Positions 19,631 to 29,256 of a stretch of 33,917 nucleotides of DNA are shown one piece after another. The notes under the pieces were generated by a model that was given only the letters and a program-made list of their open reading frames with translations, was not told the DNA's origin and did no database searches. Source of the DNA: Candidatus Bathyarchaeota archaeon (lineage in GTDB: Archaea; Thermoproteota; Bathyarchaeia; Bathyarchaeales; Bathycorpusculaceae); NCBI GenBank assembly GCA_009889605.1, contig WUQU01000516.1, positions 1-33,917 of the forward strand, written 5' to 3'. A program made the translations under genes and the position numbers. The first letter of the stretch is position 1; the number at the start of each line of letters is the position of its first letter.

Positions 19631-20981
19631 AGAAGAAGAAACCTTAAGCCTAGCTGAGACTACGGTGGATTTTGCCGTTAAAAAAGGGGCTGACGAAGCA
19701 GAAGTCTTCATCTATCAAGGTTTAACAACGTCAATAGCTATTGAAAGAGGACAAATTGCAAAAAGCTCCCGCATAATCGACCAAGGGTTAGGCGTCCGAG
19801 TAATAGTTAACCGTGCAGCTGGTTTTGCCTATACAAACGTGTTAAACAAAAAAGTGGCTGTTGAAGAAACTGCCTTAAAGGCTCTAAAATCCGCAAAAGC
19901 CAGCAAGCCCGACCCTGACTGGAAGGGCCTCCCCTCCAAAAAGCCTCTTCCACATGTTAAAAACACCTTCGACAAAAACGTTTTGATGTTGTCTGCCGAT
20001 GATCTAGTAAAAACAGCTTCTACAATGCTCGAAGCCGCTGAAAAAACAGATACACGAGTTTTCCCAATAGAGGGCGGTGTAGGCGCATCCTATTTATCTC
20101 GGGCCTTGGCAAACTCCAACGGCGTTTTAGGCTTTGACTCTGGAACAGTGGTTAAATGCAGCCTAGCCGCGCTTGCCCGTGAAAAGGGCGAAGTAACCCC
20201 TGTATGCTTTGAATTCAACGTTGAAAGAAGTTGTAATGTGGATCCTGGGTGGGTTGGAGAGGAGGCTGCTAGGCTTGCAGTTTCAGCTTTAAAAGCTAAA
20301 CGGGCGGAGACAAAAACCACGAAGGTTTTTTTGGCGCATTTTGCTCTGCAGCAACTGTTTTACTATACTTTGATGAATGCAGTTAAGGCGGATTATGTGC
20401 AGCGAAACCAATCCGCTCTACAAGGTAAAATAGGTGAAAAAGTCGCCTCAGAAAACTTGACGATTTATGATGATGGCCTATTAGACGGTGGGCTTCACAC
20501 TTGGAAGTTTGACGGCGAAGGAGTGTCCCAGCAGAAAACCCTAATCATAGATAAAGGCGTCCTACACAGTTTCATCTACGACAATTACACGGCGAAAAAA
20601 GAGGGGAAAGAAAGCACGGGAAACGCTTTCAGAGCAGGTTACTTGTCCACACCAAACGTTGAGCCGACAAACTTCCACCTTCTTCCAGGAAAGAAATCTC
20701 CCGAAGAAATCATCGGAGAAATCGATGATGGGCTTCTAGTCTACTCGTTGCAAGGCGCCCACAGCAGCAACCCTGCCAGCGGGGAGTTCTCTGTCGTGGC
20801 CTCTCCAGCATGGAAAATAAAAGACGGCCAAATTGCCCATGCCGCAAGAGGAGTAATGCTTGCAGGTAACGTTTTCCATGTTATAAAAAATGTTTCAGCT
20901 TTAGCTCACAATGAAAGAAAGATTGGATCGCTTGTAGCGCCTTGGGTTCTAGTAGAAAATGTTAAAGTCATCGGAAAATAA
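19611..20981 (+). CDS. tldE: TldE/PmbA protein, partner of TldD
   Basis: [51 protein letters not shown]...[26 protein letters not shown]. Overlaps the 3' end of tldD. Confidence 0.92.
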   Translation: MLVAALKEEETLSLAETTVDFAVKKGADEAEVFIYQGLTTSIAIERGQIAKSSRIIDQGLGVRVIVNRAAGFAYTNVLNKKVAVEETALKALKSAKASKPDPDWKGLPSKKPLPHVKNTFDKNVLMLSADDLVKTASTMLEAAEKTDTRVFPIEGGVGASYLSRALANSNGVLGFDSGTVVKCSLAALAREKGEVTPVCFEFNVERSCNVDPGWVGEEAARLAVSALKAKRAETKTTKVFLAHFALQQLFYYTLMNAVKADYVQRNQSALQGKIGEKVASENLTIYDDGLLDGGLHTWKFDGEGVSQQKTLIIDKGVLHSFIYDNYTAKKEGKESTGNAFRAGYLSTPNVEPTNFHLLPGKKSPEEIIGEIDDGLLVYSLQGAHSSNPASGEFSVVASPAWKIKDGQIAHAARGVMLAGNVFHVIKNVSALAHNERKIGSLVAPWVLVENVKVIGK

Positions 20982-21025
20982 ATAACCTAGATGTTCACCC
21001 TTAAATCATAAAAATGGCGGTTTAA

Positions 21026-21970
21026 TTGAAAGTCAAAATCAAACAAAACATACTTAAGTTTAACACCCTTCGCAGAATAGTTCAGTTCCTCTCATTTCTA
21101 TTCTTCAGCACCATAGTCTTCAACTTAGGCGCTTTACCCATTTTGCTACCTGTCCTTTGGACTTGGGGGCTTCAACAGAAAACTGTGGGAGACGCCTTTA
21201 CCGCTTTGCAGCTTATGCTCAGCGGCTGGTACATGCAATCTGCCGCAACTGTTTTTCCATGGCTTGCAGTTGCCTCCTTTTTAATAGTTGGCATTTTAAT
21301 CGGCAAAAGCCTTTGCGGGTGGGTTTGCCCTTTCGGCTTCATCCAAGACTTAGTAGGCTTCATTAAAAGAAAGAAAATGGAGATTTCCCCAGAAACTCAT
21401 GGAAGCATGACCTACATAAAATACTTCATACTAGGCATTGTTTTATTGATCACTTTGACTTTTTCAGCATCCAAACTTCTAGGAGGCTATAAAAGTTATG
21501 CAGGGGCTCTTGGCATTTTTGCTTATGCTCCCTTCACGGCGCTGAGCCCAGCGGAAACCCTTTTTGCAACCTTGCCCAGAATGGTGCAAAACTTTGCCGT
21601 TGCAGTTATGGAAAAACCAGTTTCAGAGGTTTTATCTGGAATTTTATATTTGTCCCCGCTCTTTTGGGTTCAATTATTCATTTTGATAGGGATTCTCATC
21701 TTCGCGGTTTATGTTCCAAGAAGCTGGTGCAAGTATTTCTGTCCTCATGGAGCCATTATGGCTATTCTCAACAAGTTTAGTTTTCTCGGCTTACGCAGAG
21801 ATCCGGTAAAATGTGTTAAGGGCAAATGCCGCGAATGCGTTAAAGCGTGCCCCATGCGGGTTCGCATATTAGACCTTCCATGGGAAAAGTTCAGTGACCC
21901 AGAGTGCATTTACTGCTTAAAATGTGTGGATGAGTGTCCAAACAAGGCGATTAAACCAACTTATCCATAA
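21026..21970 (+). CDS. NapH/NosR-like membrane polyferredoxin
   Basis: Several TM segments with CGWVCPFGFIQDL and CKYFCPHGAIMAIL, then C-terminal ferredoxin motifs CVKGKCRECVKACP and CIYCLKCVDECPNKAI. Confidence 0.87.
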   Translation: MKVKIKQNILKFNTLRRIVQFLSFLFFSTIVFNLGALPILLPVLWTWGLQQKTVGDAFTALQLMLSGWYMQSAATVFPWLAVASFLIVGILIGKSLCGWVCPFGFIQDLVGFIKRKKMEISPETHGSMTYIKYFILGIVLLITLTFSASKLLGGYKSYAGALGIFAYAPFTALSPAETLFATLPRMVQNFAVAVMEKPVSEVLSGILYLSPLFWVQLFILIGILIFAVYVPRSWCKYFCPHGAIMAILNKFSFLGLRRDPVKCVKGKCRECVKACPMRVRILDLPWEKFSDPECIYCLKCVDECPNKAIKPTYP

Positions 21971-21974
21971 AATG

Positions 21975-23180
21975 TTAGGCCCAAAAACTCTTTGAATATT
22001 CATTTAAGACGTTTTTGTAGACATTTTTTGTCTGGTTGCTTATTTTTTCCCAACTGAAATTTTCCTTAACTTTTTTGTAAGCGGTTTCCCTAAGCCAATT
22101 TGCGTATTTTTCGTCAAGTAACACTCTTGTAACTCCCCATGCGAGAGAGTCGGAGTTATTTGGGTAAACTTTAACGCCTGTTACGTCGTGCTCAACGATT
22201 TCTGATAAACCGCCGCTGTCAGAAACTACGACGGGACTTTTTGCGGCCATGGCTTCAAGGGCAACTATCCCAAACGGCTCAAAGAGTGATGGAACAACAG
22301 AGACATCCGCACATTTCTGCAGATTCCTCAAAGTTTCATCATCCAAAAAGCCTGTGAACAAAACCTTGTGGGTTAAACCCATATTTCTAACAATTTCTGC
22401 AAGGGACTCTTTCATGTAGCCGCTCCCCACTATAACAAATTTTGCGTTCACTTTTTCCAAAATTTTGGGCATAGCGTTAACGAGCACATGAATGCCCTTC
22501 TCATAAACTAGTCTTCCAACGAAAAGCACTATTTTTTCTTCAGGTAAAGCAAACTTCATCCGAAAACTGCTTAAATCAGCATCTGAATCTTTCTCGTATT
22601 CTTTAGCGTCTACGCCGTTTGGAATCATGATCAGCTTGTCTTCTGGAAGCCCGAAAGCCCACTTGACATGGGAAATCATGTAGTTACTGCAGCAGATAAC
22701 TCTCCAAGCTTCGTATGTTAGCCAAGCCTCTGTTTCGTGAATCATTTTCTCATAGTCCGAATGAAGCCCGTTTCTTCGTCCAATTTCCGTTGAATGAATA
22801 GTGGCTATGAGGGGTTTCCTAAAAACATGTTTTAAACCTATCCCCGCAGTTGCCACAAGCCAGTCATGAGCGTGGAAAATGTCCACTCCGCCTATACGGT
22901 TGACAATGGCGGCTGCCTCCTTCTGCATATTCATATTCATAAGGTAAACCCAGCTTGCAAAATCTGGAGAAGGATTTTTGTAAGAGTCTATTCTGTAAAC
23001 TTCAACGCCGTCCACGTTTTCGTGTTCTGGTGCGCCGGGGAAATCACAGGTTACAATGTAAACTTTCGCCCCGTCTTTTGCAAGGCTTTTCGAGAGATAA
23101 TATACGTGGGGAGATATTCCTCCAATAATCCTTGGCGGGAACTCCCATGTAAGCATCATAATCTTTAGTTCGTTAAACAT
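21975..23180 (-). CDS. Glycosyltransferase family 4 (glycogen synthase-like)
   Basis: MMLTWEFPPRIIGGISPHVYYLSKSL N-terminus; KIVLFVGRLVYEKGIHVLVNAMPKI; PSLFEPFGIVALEAMAAKSPVVVSDSGGLSEIV GT-B donor site. Confidence 0.93.
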   Translation of the reverse strand: MFNELKIMMLTWEFPPRIIGGISPHVYYLSKSLAKDGAKVYIVTCDFPGAPEHENVDGVEVYRIDSYKNPSPDFASWVYLMNMNMQKEAAAIVNRIGGVDIFHAHDWLVATAGIGLKHVFRKPLIATIHSTEIGRRNGLHSDYEKMIHETEAWLTYEAWRVICCSNYMISHVKWAFGLPEDKLIMIPNGVDAKEYEKDSDADLSSFRMKFALPEEKIVLFVGRLVYEKGIHVLVNAMPKILEKVNAKFVIVGSGYMKESLAEIVRNMGLTHKVLFTGFLDDETLRNLQKCADVSVVPSLFEPFGIVALEAMAAKSPVVVSDSGGLSEIVEHDVTGVKVYPNNSDSLAWGVTRVLLDEKYANWLRETAYKKVKENFSWEKISNQTKNVYKNVLNEYSKSFWA

Positions 23181-23802
23181 TTGAACCCCGCTTCCAACCT
23201 GAGCCTTTATAGGTTTCTAAAATTGTTTTAAACCAAGTTGCCGTTTTAGGCGGAATAACCTGTATTTTTTCCGTTGGAACCTTATAGATTTTGGTCGTCT
23301 CGCTTGCCATCCAGTCAGATTTCACAACTATTTTTTGTGCTTCATACATGCCGAGCCATTCAATACTCTTAATAGCCATGTTAAAAGGGGAGTTTGCTCC
23401 ATGGGAACGGTGATCTTCCAAGCTTTCCACAGAGTAAATGAAAGGTATTCCAAGCGCTTTTTTAAGTGTCACAGCAGCTGGTATAAAATGCCATTCATGT
23501 GCATCTATCAAATCCAGCTGTTTCTTCGCGCCATAATATATGTTGGCCGCTGCTCTTTCAACCTCTTGGTTTAACGTGAGAACCCAAGTAAGGACGCTTA
23601 TGTGTGTTTTTACCGGGTTAGTCACTCTGTGAGTTCTGATTCCCCCGTTTTCTGTAAATTCTCCAGTTAGATAATCATGGTATGTGACCACATGGGTTTC
23701 CACTTTATTTTTGGCTAGCTGCAACGCTAACTCTTTCACATAGCTTGCAAGTTGCCCAACAATTCTTGGCGGGAACTCCCACGAAAAAATGATTACCCGC
23801 AT
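23173..23802 (-). CDS. Stand-alone GT4-type N-terminal domain protein
   Basis: MRVIIFSWEFPPRIVGQLASYVKELALQLAK...LDLIDAHEWHFIPAAVTLKKALGIPFIYSVESLEDHRS matches the acceptor (N-terminal) half only. It ends at EKIQVIPPKTATWFKTILETYKGSGWKRGSNV and overlaps the next GT gene by 8 nt. Confidence 0.82.
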   Translation of the reverse strand: MRVIIFSWEFPPRIVGQLASYVKELALQLAKNKVETHVVTYHDYLTGEFTENGGIRTHRVTNPVKTHISVLTWVLTLNQEVERAAANIYYGAKKQLDLIDAHEWHFIPAAVTLKKALGIPFIYSVESLEDHRSHGANSPFNMAIKSIEWLGMYEAQKIVVKSDWMASETTKIYKVPTEKIQVIPPKTATWFKTILETYKGSGWKRGSNV

Positions 23803-23815
23803 TAACTATCGCCGG

Positions 23816-24076
23816 TTAGGTGAAGAGGGCGCAGACCTTAATTATGCCTCTTCCAGTGAGGTAGTACCGTTTTCTCCCGTTACTGTCCACAAAGCTTTCA
23901 ACGTAACCCTCGTAGCCGTATCCATCTAGAATTCTTTCAATTTCAGCTTTCTCTAACTGTAAAAACTGAGCAAGCTCCTCACTTTTCCTAGCCAAATCCG
24001 GAGCGGTTGCGCATAAATTGTGGAGGGCTTGCAAAACCTTTTCCGAAATTGGAAGTTCTTCTCTCAAACGTTTCAC
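23816..24076 (-). CDS. Small winged-helix-like DNA-binding protein
   Basis: VKRLREELPISEKVLQALHNLCATAPDLARKSEELAQFLQLEKAEIERILDGYGYEGYVESFVDSNGRKRYYLTGRGIIKV looks like a wHTH with a beta-wing. Start uncertain (GTG 24076 chosen because the longer ORF would overlap the GH57 gene). Confidence 0.6.
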   Translation of the reverse strand: MKRLREELPISEKVLQALHNLCATAPDLARKSEELAQFLQLEKAEIERILDGYGYEGYVESFVDSNGRKRYYLTGRGIIKVCALFT

Positions 24077-24116
24077 CTTTATGCTGGTCTTACTTAGAGT
24101 TAGTACCTTTCTATGC

Positions 24117-25664
24117 TTAAAAGTATTGGGTTGCAGTTTTGGCTTGTCCCAGCAAATGTTTGAGTCTTTCTTTTGTAACTTTAACAAGGGCTTTTCTAAG
24201 TTTTTCCCCTTTCAGTTCTGAAAACCTAACTTTCCTTAGTTTTTCAGCCAATTTTTCATCGTGCAAAGAGGCTTCTGCCCAGTTTTCAAAGTCGCCGCGT
24301 TTGCTGTGGAACTCTATTGACTCTATTCCAACTTTTTCCAGAGCCTTCAAAAATCCTTTAAGGCTCCAAGCCATAACTCCCGTATAATTTTCTTCTCCGA
24401 CGCCCTTGTAAAATAGAAAAGGCTCGTTGGCTGTTACTGCTGCAAGCCTAACCCTATTTTCAAAATCCAATATTGCCGCTTGAGCGGTTACATAGGCGTC
24501 TCCTGGAGAGTCAAATGGGCTGAAATAGGAGTGAACTTCGCCTGGCCCTCCACCGCCCATGAACATGTAATATAAATGGTCGCTTATTTGGAAATACCGC
24601 CAAATTCTCAAAAACTCTTTGTCGCCTGTTTCTTTAACGATGGGTTCAATTCTTCTAAAGGACGTGTAATAGGCCCACTGTAAGGTGTTTCCTAACCAGC
24701 AGCTTGCGTCTCTTTCTAAATCAGCCCATGAGACTGTTCCTCCAATCTCTGGGACATCAATCTCTTCCATCGGCGTATGTTTTTCTATAACCTCTGACGG
24801 TGTAGCCATGTTAAGGTGCTGCCACTCCAAAATTTTCTTGGGCAAGTGCCTCAAAAATTCGTGTATACCTGTTTCTGGCCAGTGGTGTTCACCGAAGGTT
24901 TCGTAGTCTGGAAAAATGTTTATGCAGTCTCCAGGGGTTGCCGCCAACCAACCTGCGTATTTATCTGCTGTTAGGGGCCATTCGCTCCACCATCTTGCTG
25001 AAAACCTAAAGCCTATGTCGTCTGTTAACTTGTAGTTTCGCAGTAAAACCTTGATTTTTCTACATCCTTTGGGCTTGTAAAGGTGATTCGGCGATTTTCC
25101 ATGCAGTATGCGTTCTATGCCCTCGGTGAATATTCCCCTATAACCCATTTCTTCAGCGGCTTTTGCTATAGCGTTGTTGTATATTAGTTCAGTGTTTTCA
25201 AAAACTTTAGGGGTGCACCCCAATAGCTCTTTGACTGTTTGCTGGTGTATTTTCACTTGCTCTATAAACTCTTCCCTTTCTGGATAAAGACCTGACAAAG
25301 AGTGGTAATAGGTTTGTCCAAGTAGCTCTACACAACCTGTTTCAACGAGTTGTTTAAAGGATTCTAAAAGGTCTTTGTTAAACACTTCACATTGTTCTAA
25401 AAAAACTCCAGAAATGCTGAAAGAAACTTTAACACGTTTTTTCTCATGTTTATATTCGTCAATTAAGCTAAGCAGTATCTGGTTTGATGGAAAATAGCAT
25501 TTTTTGCATGCTCTATCAAAAATTTCCCTATCCAGTTCATGGTCAAAATAGTAGTTGAACAATTCCTCCTTTTTTAGACGTTTAAACGTCTTGTTTTCCC
25601 AGAAGTAGTTTTTCCTTAGCCTGTGGGGCTGGTGGACTTCAAACACGAAAACTATGTCAGTCAA
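24117..25664 (-). CDS. Glycoside hydrolase family 57 (alpha-amylase-like)
   Basis: DIVFVFEVHQPHRLRKNYF...VELLGQTYYHSLSGLYPEREEFIEQVKIHQQTVKELLGCTPKVFENTELIYNNAIAKAAEEMGYRGIFTEG...FPDYETFGEHHWPETGIHEFL, typical GH57. Confidence 0.93.
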   Translation of the reverse strand: MTDIVFVFEVHQPHRLRKNYFWENKTFKRLKKEELFNYYFDHELDREIFDRACKKCYFPSNQILLSLIDEYKHEKKRVKVSFSISGVFLEQCEVFNKDLLESFKQLVETGCVELLGQTYYHSLSGLYPEREEFIEQVKIHQQTVKELLGCTPKVFENTELIYNNAIAKAAEEMGYRGIFTEGIERILHGKSPNHLYKPKGCRKIKVLLRNYKLTDDIGFRFSARWWSEWPLTADKYAGWLAATPGDCINIFPDYETFGEHHWPETGIHEFLRHLPKKILEWQHLNMATPSEVIEKHTPMEEIDVPEIGGTVSWADLERDASCWLGNTLQWAYYTSFRRIEPIVKETGDKEFLRIWRYFQISDHLYYMFMGGGGPGEVHSYFSPFDSPGDAYVTAQAAILDFENRVRLAAVTANEPFLFYKGVGEENYTGVMAWSLKGFLKALEKVGIESIEFHSKRGDFENWAEASLHDEKLAEKLRKVRFSELKGEKLRKALVKVTKERLKHLLGQAKTATQYF

Positions 25665-25827
25665 AGCGTTAGCCTCACCCTCTACTTTTACAATTTGTAG
25701 TTATTTCTAGTTTGCTAATTTCTCCTTGAAACATAATATTACAATTCAGGTTTCAGATTCTGATTAAGAATTCATACCTTATTTATTTCTTATCAATGCT
25801 CTTTTGTTTTAATGCGAAGGTGAAAAG

Positions 25828-26530
25828 TTGTCTGTTGAAAAAATTAGTGTTGGGAGTCGCCAACAACTTGAGCAGTTAGTTATCGATGAAATAAACCAGG
25901 TTGGAAAGGGTTTAACGGTGATCTGCAACGATGTTCCTGTTAATGATAAGACCGCTCTTGATGTTTTATGCCACGACAGTAACAGGCAACTTGTTATACT
26001 TCAGTTAAGTGTCAACGAAGACGATGCTATATTGCTTAATGGACTACAGAGCCTAGACTATGTTGACAAGTTTAAGGCGTTCTTGAAGGCTACGTACAAC
26101 AAGCACAAAATCGACGACAAAGAGAAGCCTAGACTAATTTTAATCGCACCAAGTTTTTCTGACGCCTTGCTTCGTGCCGTTGAAAGCATGAAAGGAATGC
26201 GCATAGACTTATACGAGTGGGAATACCTAAAACTTGGAGAAGATAAAGGTCTTCGCCTTCAACCCATTTTTACATTTGGTCCAGCTGAAAAGCCTGTGGA
26301 AAAAGAACATAAACCAACAGAGAAAAAGTCTGAAACAAAGCCGCCTAAGAAAAAAGAGCAACCTCCAGCGCCAACTCCACCTATGCCCATGCCAGAAAAA
26401 AGAGGAACAAAAACCAGAGCTGAAGCAAGAACCACCTAAACTTGAACCAGTTAAGGAAGAACCAGTGTTTCAAAAGCCAGCAGCTGAAAAACCTAAAGAG
26501 GAACCTAAAAGGAAACTAAAGCTTTTTTAG
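25828..26530 (+). pseudogene. NucS/DUF91-like restriction-endonuclease-fold protein with a K/E/P-rich tail, frameshifted at an A6 run
   Basis: ORF 25828..26439 has the NucS-like ALDVLCHDSNRQLVILQLS...PRLILIAPSFSDALLRAVE core. Its tail becomes atypical (RGTKTRAEARTT*) after 26396..26401, while the adjacent frame (from 26402) reads EEQKPELKQEPPKLEPVKEEPVFQKPAAEKPKEEPKRKLKLF*. It may be functional if recoded. Confidence 0.65.
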
Positions 26531-26635
26531 GCCTTACTAGCCCGAAGATTAGAGTTTGTTTTGCTCTGGTTGCTAATTAGGTTTTGTCCAGAAATATTCA
26601 CCAGCATTTGCGGGTGGCTTAGGTACCTGCTGAAT

Positions 26636-26672
26636 GCATCGTATACCAGTTCATTTTCCTAGGTAACGATGC
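26636..26672. repeat. Hairpin / imperfect inverted repeat in the convergent intergenic region
   Basis: GCATCGT(A)TACC - AGTTCATTTTCCTA - GGTAACGATGC: 11 paired bases with one bulged A. It can extend outward by CTGC/GCAG with internal bulges. Confidence 0.6.
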
Positions 26673-26825
26673 TGCAGCCTTAACATTTGACCTTAAACCC
26701 CAAAGTGAGTTGCAGAGCAAAAATCACAGATGTATGGAAGAATTCACTAGCAATAATAAAAAAACCAAAGTAACTAGTCTTATTGAAAGCAATTGAAATT
26801 CTTGAAAATAAAAAGGATGGAAAGT

Positions 26826-28055
26826 TTAGGGTTTACGCGAAGCTGCCTTTTCTAACGCCACTACGCCTGGAAGCTTCTTTCCCATAAGAAACTCAATTAA
26901 GGCTCCGCCAGCAGTGCTCACATAGGAAATTTTGTCTGAAAGTCCAAGTTCTTGTATGGCTGCAATGGTGTGGCCGCCTCCGGCGAGGGAGAAAGCCTTC
27001 GAGTTTGCAATTTCTCCAAATATGCTTTTTGTTCCGTAAACGAATTCGCTGTTTTCAAAAACTCCCATGGGACCGCTTACAACGATGGATTTTGCGCTGC
27101 GTATTATTTTCGCATAGTTTTCAACAGTCTTTTTACCTATGTCGAATATTGGATAGTCTGTTGGGAGTTTTTCAACCGCGATTTCTTTTCTCTTCTTTTC
27201 CGTTTCCACGGCAACGTCTGCTGGAACCTTAATTTTATCTGGATACTTCTGCATCAGCTCCTTTATACCAGGCACGAGATCCATCAGTTTTTTCTCTTCC
27301 AAGAATTTCACGTTTGGCTTGCCTAGGTCAACGCCTTTGGCTGCTAAGAATACGTGGCCTACAACTCCACCTGTGAGCACGTAGTCTGCTATTTTGTTGT
27401 CCAGTACGTATTTTGAGATTTCAAGGGAATCGTCGGCTTTTGCTCCACCAAGAACGTAAACGCATGGCTTTTCAGGGTTTTCCAAAACGCGACTTAGGGA
27501 TTTGAGTTCTCTCTCCATTATGCGTCCTGCAACGCTTGGCAGTACTGCCGTGAAGCCGACCATGGAAACATGGGCTCTGTGGGCTGCTGCAAATGCGTCG
27601 TTGACAAAAATGTCTGCTAAGGGTGCTAATGCTTTGACGAGTTCTGTTTTTGCATGGTCTTCTGGGGTTCCTTCTTTTGTTTCTCCTGCAAAGTTTCTAA
27701 CGTTGTCTAGCACTAGGATTTCGCCGCTTTTCAGTTCCTTTATGGCTTTTTGTGCTTTTTCTCCGAAAACGTCATCCACGAATTTTACCGGTTTACCTAG
27801 GATTTTGCCTAGGATTTCTGCATGCTGTTTTAAGGGTATGAAGTCCGGGTCGCCTTTTCGTCCTTGATGGGCCAATATTACGACTTTTGCACCTTTTTCC
27901 GCCAACTCTTTTATTGTGGTTTCGCCGTGGGCTTTGATGCGTGTGTCGTCTAACACCTTTTTTGTTTCAGGATCCACTGGAGAGTTGAAGTCAACTCTTA
28001 CAAGAACCACTTTGTTTTTTACGTTAACGTCGTCTAGGGTTAAATACTTCACCAT
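26826..28055 (-). CDS. pgk: Phosphoglycerate kinase
   Basis: KNKVVLVRVDFNSPVDPETKKVLDDTRIKAHGETTIKELAEKGAKVVILAHQGRKGDPDFIPLKQHAE...NDAFAAAHRAHVSMVGF...GPMGVFE...AGGGHT. Start chosen at ATG 28055. Confidence 0.95.
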   Translation of the reverse strand: MVKYLTLDDVNVKNKVVLVRVDFNSPVDPETKKVLDDTRIKAHGETTIKELAEKGAKVVILAHQGRKGDPDFIPLKQHAEILGKILGKPVKFVDDVFGEKAQKAIKELKSGEILVLDNVRNFAGETKEGTPEDHAKTELVKALAPLADIFVNDAFAAAHRAHVSMVGFTAVLPSVAGRIMERELKSLSRVLENPEKPCVYVLGGAKADDSLEISKYVLDNKIADYVLTGGVVGHVFLAAKGVDLGKPNVKFLEEKKLMDLVPGIKELMQKYPDKIKVPADVAVETEKKRKEIAVEKLPTDYPIFDIGKKTVENYAKIIRSAKSIVVSGPMGVFENSEFVYGTKSIFGEIANSKAFSLAGGGHTIAAIQELGLSDKISYVSTAGGALIEFLMGKKLPGVVALEKAASRKP

Positions 28056-28133
28056 ACTTATCACTTCTTATACTGATGTGAACAGAAAAATAGAAGGGGA
28101 AGGGATGTTTTTAAGTTTTACACGCTGATTTGG

Positions 28134-29147
<1,014 letters not shown>

Positions 29148-29256
29148 TTAAATCACCGCGCATAATGTTGAAAGTTTTCTTAATTAATTTTCCGATAGGG
29201 TGCGGCGTATTAATAATGAAAAAGGGTAAAAGAAGAGAAAGGTAGAGGGATTTTGT

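Noticed and set aside
26761-26880. Plus-strand short frame LVLLKAIEILENKKDGKFRVYAKLPF at the convergent junction
   Set aside because: Only about 38 codons between stops and runs into antisense pgk; looks like a chance AT-rich reading, no start or family.
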